This document shows positions 1 to 6,215 of a stretch of 12,969 nt of DNA, one piece after another; position 1 is the first letter of the stretch, and each line of letters opens with the position of its first letter. The position numbers were made by a program, and so were the translations under genes. Source of the stretch: Asaia bogorensis (GTDB lineage Bacteria > Pseudomonadota > Alphaproteobacteria > Acetobacterales > Acetobacteraceae); NCBI GenBank assembly GCA_945886995.1, contig CAMCZJ010000072.1, positions 1-12,969 on the forward strand, in the 5' to 3' direction. The notes under the pieces are model-generated. The model did not search any database. It saw only the letters and a list, made by a program, of their open reading frames with translations, and was not told the DNA's origin.

Positions 1-875
1 GGATCAGGGAAAAGTCGTGCGGTTTCTTGATCAATCTGGCGTTGCAGATTGCGGGTAAAAGTGGAAATCCAAACCGGCGCGCCATTGCGTTCCGCCCAAA
101 GACTGGCCGGCGCCACATAGCCGAGTGTCTTGCCCGTGCCCGTGCCGGCTTCCGCCAACACCAGCGCCGGCGCACCCTGATCTTCCCGCGGCGCAAAGGC
201 CGCCGCAGCGGCTGATGCATAATCCGCTTGTTGCGGGCGTTGCTCCGCCCCCTCACCCAATATCTGCGCGAGCCGCGCCCGCGCCTCATTCGGTTCTATT
301 CCGAAGGAGGATGGTGGATTGCCAGGCGCGGCTTCCTCCCATTCCGGCAAGCGGCGCCAGACGCGCAGCCCCTCCATGCCTGAACGCGCGGCGGGGGCAC
401 CCAGCGCGGCAAGGACCGACCGCGCCCAGGGCCAGCCAGCCTCCCCCATGCGCGCCGCCAGGCTTGCGGCGTCGCGGTTGACCGGCGCGGCGCGATCATC
501 CGCGAGCCGCCGGAGCAATTCGGTCGCGATATCAGGCAATAACGCGACAGCCGCTTCATCATCACGCGGGGCCGACAGGCCAAGCGCCAGGGCAAGGCCG
601 CGCGGTGTCGGCGCGCAGGATGCGGCGGGCAGTGCAAAGGCAAAGAGTTCCAGCAGGTCATGCGCTGGGGCAATGCCCGGTACGCCAAGCCGCCGGGCTG
701 TCGCTGGCGCATGCACCAGCATTGGCGCGGCCTCAGTCAACCGTGTTGCCGCTGTGCGCGCCGGCAAGGTTTCGATGCTGCCATCGGTGTCCAGCACCAC
801 GGCGCGCCCCTGCCCCGACACCAAAGCAGGCACATCCGGCAATAGCAAGCGCGGCGCGATCGGCCCTTCAGCCAT
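1..875 (-). CDS. DinG/YoaA-family ATP-dependent DNA helicase, C-terminus cut off by window edge
   Basis: Superfamily 2, XPD-like helicases of the DinG family unwind DNA with 5'-3' polarity and act on R-loops, D-loops and stalled forks. Reading the complement from the ATG at 875-873 gives 291 open residues up to the left edge. Walker A is GTGTGKT at residues 244-250, preceded by LAEA, the usual DinG context. It is followed by a motif Ia-like ISTFTRNLQRQI near residues 268-279. The DEAH box, the iron-sulfur cysteines and the second RecA domain would lie beyond the edge and cannot be checked. In E. coli DinG the Walker lysine is near residue 60, whereas here it is residue 249, so there is a long N-terminal extension with weak DnaQ-like features (see findings). 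No strong Shine-Dalgarno precedes the ATG. The gene follows the acetyltransferase after 47 bp and may be co-transcribed with asd. The family call is firm; the cellular role is inferred. Confidence 0.9.
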   Translation of the reverse strand, partial: MAEGPIAPRLLLPDVPALVSGQGRAVVLDTDGSIETLPARTAATRLTEAAPMLVHAPATARRLGVPGIAPAHDLLELFAFALPAASCAPTPRGLALALGLSAPRDDEAAVALLPDIATELLRRLADDRAAPVNRDAASLAARMGEAGWPWARSVLAALGAPAARSGMEGLRVWRRLPEWEEAAPGNPPSSFGIEPNEARARLAQILGEGAEQRPQQADYASAAAAAFAPREDQGAPALVLAEAGTGTGKTLGYVAPASLWAERNGAPVWISTFTRNLQRQIDQETARLFPD

Positions 876-922
876 GCTGTTCAGGCGATGCTGACTGGCC
901 GGGATGGGCGATGCACATGGAA

Positions 923-1408
923 TTAGGCATCCTGGCGCGCCGATATGCGGCGCATTTGAAAGCCGGTCTTGGTTTGCTCGAAGCCCGCATTCTCATAGAA
1001 TTTCAGGGTGGATGGCTGTTTTGAACCGGTCATCAGCATGACCTTGTAGCAGCCCGCCCCCCAGGCGGCATCCACCGCAGCGCGCAGAATGCGGGTTCCA
1101 TAACCTCGCCCTCGGTGAAGCGCGTCTGTCACAACATTTTCGATCAAGGCATAGGGCCTTCCGGCGCGAGTCAGATTCGGAATGACAATGAGGGTGCAGG
1201 ATGCAACGAGATCATTACCGAGCAGACCAAGCAGAACCGCGCTGCCAGGAAGCTGATTGATGTCGCCCAGCCGGGAAGCCGCCAAGTCCAGGGACATTGC
1301 TTCATCGGACGGGTTAAGCTGCGGATAGAGCTTCAGCAGCCCCTCAAGATCAGCAGCATGGGCCGCGCGAATCGAAAACCCTTCCTGCTTAGGGCGGTTC
1401 ACGTTCAA
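923..1408 (-). CDS. GNAT family N-acetyltransferase
   Basis: A 161-residue protein of the GCN5-related N-acetyltransferase fold, which transfers an acetyl group from acetyl-CoA to an amine on a small molecule or protein. The acetyl-CoA pyrophosphate-binding motif A is visible as HRGRGYGTRIL (residues 98-108, R-x-x-G-x-G). It is preceded by the expected strand ENVVTDALH and followed by the C-terminal KFYENAGFEQ signature of motif B near residues 136-145. Length is normal for a single-domain GNAT. The substrate cannot be told from sequence. The start is uncertain: TTG at 1408 gives the full length, GTG at 1402 shortens it by two residues, and neither has a clear Shine-Dalgarno. The recognisable domain only begins around FSIRAAHAADL (residues 11-21). 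It sits 15 bp after the asd stop, separated by a GC-rich hairpin, and 47 bp before the DinG-like gene. Confidence 0.85.
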   Translation of the reverse strand: MNVNRPKQEGFSIRAAHAADLEGLLKLYPQLNPSDEAMSLDLAASRLGDINQLPGSAVLLGLLGNDLVASCTLIVIPNLTRAGRPYALIENVVTDALHRGRGYGTRILRAAVDAAWGAGCYKVMLMTGSKQPSTLKFYENAGFEQTKTGFQMRRISARQDA

Positions 1409-1434
1409 AAGGCGGCCCGCGCCTTAGGCGCGGG
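1407..1434 (-). terminator. GC-rich hairpin with short T run at the asd stop codon
   Basis: On the minus strand an 8-bp perfect stem, CCCGCGCC (1434-1427) with GGCGCGGG (1423-1416), encloses a 3-base loop TAA (1426-1424) that is the asd stop codon. After five more bases comes TTTT (1410-1407). This resembles an intrinsic terminator or attenuator between asd and the acetyltransferase. The T run is short and not directly next to the stem, so it could instead be a partial terminator or an mRNA-stabilising hairpin. Confidence 0.45.
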
Positions 1435-2422
1435 GCAGCCTTTCGGCGATCTGCACGGCGTTCAGCGCCGCACCCTTCAGCAACTGATCACCACAAAGGA
1501 AGAAATCGAGGCCCCGGTCGCCAAAGACCGGATTGGCGCGGATGCGCCCGACCTCCACATCATCCTGGCCTGTCGCGGTCAGCGGCATGGGGTAAAGCCC
1601 GGCTTCCGGGTCATCCACCACCTTCACGCCCGCGGCCTTGCGCAGCACTTCGCGCGCCGCTTCCGGCGTTACGGGGCGTTCGGTTTCAATCGTCACCGCT
1701 TCAGCATGCACGCGGAAGGTCGGGATACGCACGGCGGTGCAGGAAATCGGCAGATCCGGCATGCCCATGATCTTCCGGCTTTCCCAAACCACCTTCATTT
1801 CTTCGCGCGTATAGCCATTGGGCTGGAAGCTATCGACCTGCGGAATCACGTTGAAGGGCAGAGGATGGCGGAACACCTCATGCCCGGCCTTCACCCCATC
1901 CACCAGCACGCGGAGGGTTTCGCGTTCCAGCTCCGCCATGCCTTCCACCCCGGCGCCAGAGGCCGCCTGATAGGTGGAAACAATCACGCGCTTCAGGCCG
2001 AAGGCCTGGCGCAGCGGCTCCAGCACCACCACCAGGACGGCCGTGGTGCAATTGGGGTTGGCGATCAGCTTGGCTTGGCCGATGGCCCCTGCGTTCACTT
2101 CTGGCACCACCAGCGGCACATCATCCTGCAAGCGAAACGCCGAGGAATTATCCACAACATGCACGCCAGCCGCCACCATCGCCGGCGCATGGGCCTTGGC
2201 GAAATCGCCCGAAACTGCCAGCAGCGCCAGATCAAGGTCACGCATGGCGGCATCGCTGAAGGGCTCAATCTCGGCCTCACCCAGCGGGGTTTTGATCTTG
2301 GTGCCAGCGCTACGGGCAGAGGCAAACAGCCTGAGCGAGGTCATCGGGAAGGCCCGACGCCCCAGAACATCCACCAATTCGCGGCCCACCGCACCGGAGG
2401 CCCCAATCACGCCGACACGCAT
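1424..2422 (-). CDS. asd: Aspartate-semialdehyde dehydrogenase
   Basis: Reduces L-aspartyl-4-phosphate to L-aspartate-4-semialdehyde with NADPH in the cytosol. This is the second step of the aspartate pathway and the branch point to lysine and diaminopimelate, methionine and threonine. The 332-residue protein opens with the dinucleotide-binding GASGAVGREL (residues 7-16). The nucleophilic cysteine is Cys125 in ANPNCTT, QAASGAG lies at residues 152-158, and the substrate-binding and catalytic stretch RIPTFRVHAEAV (residues 232-243) carries His239. Length and spacing match the shorter Bacillus/Thermotoga-type branch rather than the E. coli type. The frame is open 30 codons further upstream, but the ATG at 2422 is chosen because AGGA lies 7 bases before it and the Rossmann fold begins immediately after. 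It is first in a leftward group and faces the lysyl-tRNA synthetase gene across a shared 146-bp region. Confidence 0.96.
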   Translation of the reverse strand: MRVGVIGASGAVGRELVDVLGRRAFPMTSLRLFASARSAGTKIKTPLGEAEIEPFSDAAMRDLDLALLAVSGDFAKAHAPAMVAAGVHVVDNSSAFRLQDDVPLVVPEVNAGAIGQAKLIANPNCTTAVLVVVLEPLRQAFGLKRVIVSTYQAASGAGVEGMAELERETLRVLVDGVKAGHEVFRHPLPFNVIPQVDSFQPNGYTREEMKVVWESRKIMGMPDLPISCTAVRIPTFRVHAEAVTIETERPVTPEAAREVLRKAAGVKVVDDPEAGLYPMPLTATGQDDVEVGRIRANPVFGDRGLDFFLCGDQLLKGAALNAVQIAERLPRA

Positions 2423-2568
2423 TGCAATTTTCCTGTGGTAAAGATTGGAAGCGGGCGGTTTAACGCAGAAAGCACAAAGATGGAACAGGCTGAAAGGGGC
2501 GGGCCTCGCCACCCGCGCGCGGCCTGCCTATAAGCAGCCATCCCAACGCTTAAGGATAGTCACTGCCC
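2423..2568. promoter_or_regulatory. Divergent intergenic region between asd and lysyl-tRNA synthetase
   Basis: This 146-bp region must hold the start signals for both leftward asd and the rightward lysyl-tRNA synthetase gene. For the rightward gene, TATAAG at 2529-2534 is a candidate -10 element about 35 bases before the ATG, but I see no convincing -35, and AAGGA at 2552-2556 is a somewhat distant (12-base) ribosome binding site. For asd, AGGA at 2434-2431 is well placed. The stretch around 2459-2483 is A-rich compared with its surroundings and resembles short interspersed intergenic repeats. No T-box, riboswitch or clear operator was recognised. Its role as a promoter region is inferred from gene orientation. 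Confidence 0.5.
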
Positions 2569-4191
2569 ATGTCTGCCGCCGCTGATCTTTCCGCCGTGAA
2601 GGCCTGGCCCTTTGAGGAGGCGCGCAAGGTCGCGACCCGCCTGGCCGCTTCCGGCAAAAAATCGGCGCTGTTCGAAACCGGCTATGGCCCTTCCGGCCTG
2701 CCACATATTGGCACTTTCGGGGAAGTGGCGCGCACAAGCTGGATCCGCCACGCCTTCACGCAGCTCACGGGTCTGCCTTCGCGCCTGATCGCCTTCAGCG
2801 ATGACATGGATGGGCTGCGCAAGGTGCCGGATAATGTGCCGAATAAGGACATGCTGGCCACGCATATCGGCCGGCCGGTCACGGCTATCCCCGACCCATT
2901 CGGCACGCATGAAAGCTTCGGGCACCATAATAACGCGCGGCTGCGCGCCTTTTTGGATGCTTTCGGCTTTGAGTATGAATTCGCATCGTCGTCCGATTAC
3001 TACCGTTCCGGGAAGTTTGATGCGGCGCTGCTGCGGATGGCAGAAAACCACGCCAAAGTGCTGGAAGTGATCCTGCCGACACTCGGCCCCGATCGCCGCG
3101 CCACCTATTCGCCCTTCCTGCCCATTCACCCAAAGACCGGCGTGGTCATGCAGGTGCCCATGGACGAAGTGCGCCCGGATCAGGACATGCTGGTTTGGCG
3201 CGATCCTGAAAGCAATGAGCGTTTTGGCACCCGCATCACGGGCGGGCATTGCAAGGCGCAATGGAAGGCGGATTGGGCTTTGCGCTGGTATGCGCTTGGC
3301 GTGGATTACGAGATGTCGGGCAAGGATTTGATTGATAGCGTCCGGCTGTCTTCCGCGATTTGCCGCGTGCTGGGTGGCGCACCGCCCGAGGGCTTCACCT
3401 ACGAGCATTTCCTGGATGAGCAGGGCCAGAAGATTTCCAAATCCAAGGGCAATGGCCTGACGATTGAAGAATGGCTGCGCTATGCGCCACCGGAAAGTCT
3501 TTCGCAGTTCATGTATAATCAGCCGCAACGCGCGAAGCGGCTTTACTTTGATCAAATCCCGCGCGCCGTGGATGAATATCTGCAACATCGCACGCGGCTC
3601 CGCACCGCGCCGGATGCCGCCAACCCGGCCTGGCATATCCATCGCGGCGCAGCGCCAAATGACCCGGAGCCACCGGTTTCCTTCACCATGCTGCTGAACC
3701 TGGCGAGTGTGGTGAATGCCGATGACCCTGATTTACTGTGGGGTTTTCTGGCGCGCTATGCGCCGGGCGCCACAGAGGCGACCCAGCCCTTGCTTGGCAA
3801 ATTGGTTACCTACGCTGTTGCCTATTACCGGGATTTCGTTGCCCCCACGAAGCGCTTCCGCAATCCATCCGATGCAGAACGCGAAGCACTGTCAGCGTTG
3901 ATAGTCGCCTTGCGCGACCGCGCGGCGGATCTGGAAGCCATGCCGGCGGAAGAACGCGCCAAGGCCGCGCAGGATTTGGTGTTTGATGCCGGGCGGCGCG
4001 AACCTTTCCTGGAGGCAGGCAAGGATGGGCGCATGGGGGTTTCTCGCGCTTGGTTCAATGCGCTGTACCAAGTGCTGCTCGGCCAGGAAGAAGGCCCGCG
4101 CTTTGGCGGCTTCATCGCGCTTTATGGCGTGGCTGGCACCATCGGCCTGATCGAAACCGCGCTGGCGCGGGCGGAGAACGCCCCGGCGTGA
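2569..4191 (+). CDS. lysK: Lysyl-tRNA synthetase, class I
   Basis: Attaches lysine to tRNA-Lys using ATP in the cytosol. This is the class I enzyme, unrelated to the class II LysRS of E. coli, and it is typical of archaea, spirochaetes and many Alphaproteobacteria. The 540-residue length fits the family. Class I signatures are visible: the HIGH-type motif PHIG (residues 45-48) inside YGPSGLPHIGTFGE, and the KMSKS-type KISKS (residues 288-292) followed by KGNG. The C-terminal part (about 340-540) is mostly helical sequence, as expected for the helix-cage anticodon-binding region. The start ATG at 2569 is supported by AAGGA 12 bases upstream and by the conserved N-terminus. Its TGA stop overlaps the GTG start of the next gene, so the two are probably translationally coupled. 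That is notable because MprF enzymes use Lys-tRNA as donor. Confidence 0.95.
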   Translation: MSAAADLSAVKAWPFEEARKVATRLAASGKKSALFETGYGPSGLPHIGTFGEVARTSWIRHAFTQLTGLPSRLIAFSDDMDGLRKVPDNVPNKDMLATHIGRPVTAIPDPFGTHESFGHHNNARLRAFLDAFGFEYEFASSSDYYRSGKFDAALLRMAENHAKVLEVILPTLGPDRRATYSPFLPIHPKTGVVMQVPMDEVRPDQDMLVWRDPESNERFGTRITGGHCKAQWKADWALRWYALGVDYEMSGKDLIDSVRLSSAICRVLGGAPPEGFTYEHFLDEQGQKISKSKGNGLTIEEWLRYAPPESLSQFMYNQPQRAKRLYFDQIPRAVDEYLQHRTRLRTAPDAANPAWHIHRGAAPNDPEPPVSFTMLLNLASVVNADDPDLLWGFLARYAPGATEATQPLLGKLVTYAVAYYRDFVAPTKRFRNPSDAEREALSALIVALRDRAADLEAMPAEERAKAAQDLVFDAGRREPFLEAGKDGRMGVSRAWFNALYQVLLGQEEGPRFGGFIALYGVAGTIGLIETALARAENAPA

Positions 4192-6152
4192 CGCGACAAG
4201 GCGCGCTTTCCCTGCTCAAGCGTTTCGGCCCGACCTGCTTCGGGCTGCTGTTGCTGGTGGGCGCGCTATACGTGGTGCAGCGCGAATTCCGCGGGCTTTC
4301 CTGGCGCGATATCCAGACCGCACTGCATGCGACCCCCGCCAGCGGGCTTTGGCTGGCAGCCGGCTGCACCATTGGCGCCTATCTGCTGCTGTCAGCCTAT
4401 GACCGGCTGGGGTCCATCTATGCCGGGCACCCGGTTTCCTGGCGGCGATCTCTGCTGGCTTCCTTCTGTGCCTATTCGCTTGCCAATAACATCGGCTTTG
4501 CCACGGTTTCCGGCGCGGCAGTGCGTTATCGCTTCTATGCCAGCTGGGGTTTGGCGCCGGTCGCGATTGCGAAGATTATCGCCATTACCTCGCTCACTTT
4601 CGGGCTGGGCGGCTTTGCCATAGCGGGGTTGGTGCTGGTGCTGGAACCTGATCTGCTTGGGTTTCTGGGGCCGGGCGCGCCGCGCTGGATCCTGCCGCTG
4701 CTTGGCTTTGCCTGCTGGGGCATTGTCATCGCCTATGTGATACTGGCGCGCTTCGTGCCGCATATCCGGCTTTTCGGGCATAAGATTGACCTGCCGGGCT
4801 TTCGTATCGCGCTGGCGCAAGTTGCGCTGGCAACGGCGGATGTCGCCATCACGGCCATGATTTTTTTCGCGTTACTGCCACCAGCGGAAGGGCTCGGCTT
4901 TCTGCATTTTCTTGGCATTTACATCGCTGCCTATATGGCGGGCTTGGCCGCCAATGTGCCGGGCGGCATTGGCGTTTTTGATGGCGCCATTCTGTTTGCG
5001 CTTGCGGGCTTCATGCCAACACCTGCGGTGGTGGGCGCGCTGCTGCTGTTTCGGTTGTTTTACTACATCGCCCCGCTATTGCTGGCCGGCGCGCTGTTCG
5101 CGGGTTTTGAGGTCAGTCAACGCCGCAAGCTGGTGGCGCGCTTGGCGCCTGACCGTGGCATTGCGGTTTCCTTTGAAGTGCCGGCCTTGGCGGGCCTCAT
5201 CGGCCTTGCCGCCCTGGTGCTGATCTTCATCGGCGCTTTGCCGCCCAAGCCAAGCCTGCTCGGCCCCGTGCCGGATTTCCTGGAAGACGCCGCCAGCCAT
5301 TTCGCTGCCTCCGTCGTTGGTTCCCTGCTGCTCGCCGCCGCTTATGGGCTGGTGCGGCGGCTGACTATTGCTTGGTGGGGCTCGCTTTTTCTGCTGCTGA
5401 ATGGCGCGCTGATCCTGGTGCTGCGCGGGGAACCCCTTTGGCTGATCGCGGCCTTTCTGCTGGTGCCGCTGTTGCTGACCACGGCGCGTGGCGCCTTTTA
5501 TCGCCATGCGCGGCTGATCGGGGAGGCTGTTTCGGCCGATGGGGTCGGCGCACTCGCCGCCGGGGCGATTTGCGGGCTAACTCTTGCGACAGTCGCCTAT
5601 CAGAGCAACCTCGCCGACCGATCCTGGTGGGGGGTGGTGCTGGCGGCAGATGCGCCGGATTCGCTCCGCTTCACCGTGGCGCTGGCCGGGGTGTTGCTGC
5701 TGGTCGCAGCGTTTCGGCTATTGCTGCCTGCCCGACCACCTATGCTGGCCTATACGGAAGCGGCACGGGAAAGACTTCTGGCCCTGGGCGCCATGGCGCC
5801 AGCGCTTACGGCCGCCGATGGGGCGGTGTTCGGCGAGGCGGGCCGCGCGGGCTTCGCCTTTCTCAAGCGGGATGGGGTTTGGTTGGCGCTTGGCGATCCG
5901 GCGGGCGAGGCTCGGGACAGGGTTTCCGCCATTTGGCGCTTCCGCGACCTATGCGAAGCAGCGCAAGTGGACCCCGCCTTCTGGCGTGTTGGGCCGGAAT
6001 TGCTGCGCATTTACAGCGATATCGGGCTGACCGCGCTACCTTTGGACCCGGATGGGGCAGCGCCGCGCTATCTGGTTTGCCGGGCCGAGCGTGATCTGGA
6101 AAGCCTACGCCCCCTGCTGCCCCATGGCGGAGAGGGCTTTGACGCCCGCTGA
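4188..6152 (+). CDS. MprF-like lysylphosphatidylglycerol flippase with truncated synthase domain
   Basis: MprF proteins join an N-terminal membrane flippase domain to a C-terminal cytosolic domain that moves lysine from Lys-tRNA to phosphatidylglycerol, lowering surface charge and giving resistance to cationic peptides. The 654-residue product has many hydrophobic segments between about residues 12 and 515. It includes the flippase signature NVPGGIGVFDGAILFAL (residues 256-272) and a second membrane block from about 333 to 512. From about 522 comes the first GNAT-like lobe of the synthase (DUF2156): GVWLALGDPAG (563-573), then IWRFRDLCE (582-590) and VGPELLRIYSDIGL (601-614). The protein stops about 40 residues later, whereas family members usually run near 850 residues with a second, catalytic lobe. 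Only 63 bp separate the stop from the next start, so the missing part is not nearby. The GTG at 4188 overlaps the synthetase stop (GTGA). Transferase activity is doubtful; lipid flipping is plausible. Confidence 0.85.
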   Translation: MTRQGALSLLKRFGPTCFGLLLLVGALYVVQREFRGLSWRDIQTALHATPASGLWLAAGCTIGAYLLLSAYDRLGSIYAGHPVSWRRSLLASFCAYSLANNIGFATVSGAAVRYRFYASWGLAPVAIAKIIAITSLTFGLGGFAIAGLVLVLEPDLLGFLGPGAPRWILPLLGFACWGIVIAYVILARFVPHIRLFGHKIDLPGFRIALAQVALATADVAITAMIFFALLPPAEGLGFLHFLGIYIAAYMAGLAANVPGGIGVFDGAILFALAGFMPTPAVVGALLLFRLFYYIAPLLLAGALFAGFEVSQRRKLVARLAPDRGIAVSFEVPALAGLIGLAALVLIFIGALPPKPSLLGPVPDFLEDAASHFAASVVGSLLLAAAYGLVRRLTIAWWGSLFLLLNGALILVLRGEPLWLIAAFLLVPLLLTTARGAFYRHARLIGEAVSADGVGALAAGAICGLTLATVAYQSNLADRSWWGVVLAADAPDSLRFTVALAGVLLLVAAFRLLLPARPPMLAYTEAARERLLALGAMAPALTAADGAVFGEAGRAGFAFLKRDGVWLALGDPAGEARDRVSAIWRFRDLCEAAQVDPAFWRVGPELLRIYSDIGLTALPLDPDGAAPRYLVCRAERDLESLRPLLPHGGEGFDAR

Positions 6153-6175
6153 ACCCCTTGCCAGCCATGTCTTGC

Positions 6176-6209
6176 CGCGCCATTGCAGGCGCGCTTCGAA
6201 ACGAAGGAG
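6176..6209 (+). promoter_or_regulatory. Two small hairpins running into the ugd ribosome binding site
   Basis: A 6-bp stem CGCGCC (6176-6181) with GGCGCG (6188-6193) is followed directly by a 5-bp stem CTTCG (6194-6198) with CGAAG (6202-6206). The second stem covers the first part of the strong Shine-Dalgarno AAGGAG (6204-6209), 6 bases before the ugd ATG. Both stems are short and could be chance in GC-rich DNA. No T run follows, so this is not a standard terminator. Confidence 0.25.
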
Positions 6210-6215
6210 AACACC

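Noticed and set aside
319..894. A 191-codon plus-strand frame over the left end
   Set aside because: The complement gives a continuous DinG-family protein with Walker A; the plus-strand product is low-complexity Ala/Arg/Ser sequence.
1115..2533. A 472-codon plus-strand open frame opposite asd and the acetyltransferase
   Set aside because: It is antisense to two well-supported genes, its translation is rich in His, Arg and Gln with no recognisable domain, and such frames are common opposite GC-rich genes.
2423..2568. T-box or lysine riboswitch controlling asd or the lysyl-tRNA synthetase
   Set aside because: The region is too short and I found no T-box sequence or conserved lysine-riboswitch core.
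2560..3642. A 360-codon minus-strand open frame opposite the lysyl-tRNA synthetase
   Set aside because: The opposite strand encodes clear class I synthetase motifs through this region; the antisense product has no family features.
5372..6094. A 240-codon plus-strand frame inside the MprF-like gene, considered as a frameshifted continuation of the synthase domain
   Set aside because: Its translation is rich in Gly, Arg and Ala and shows no second GNAT-lobe motif, so it does not supply the missing C-terminus.
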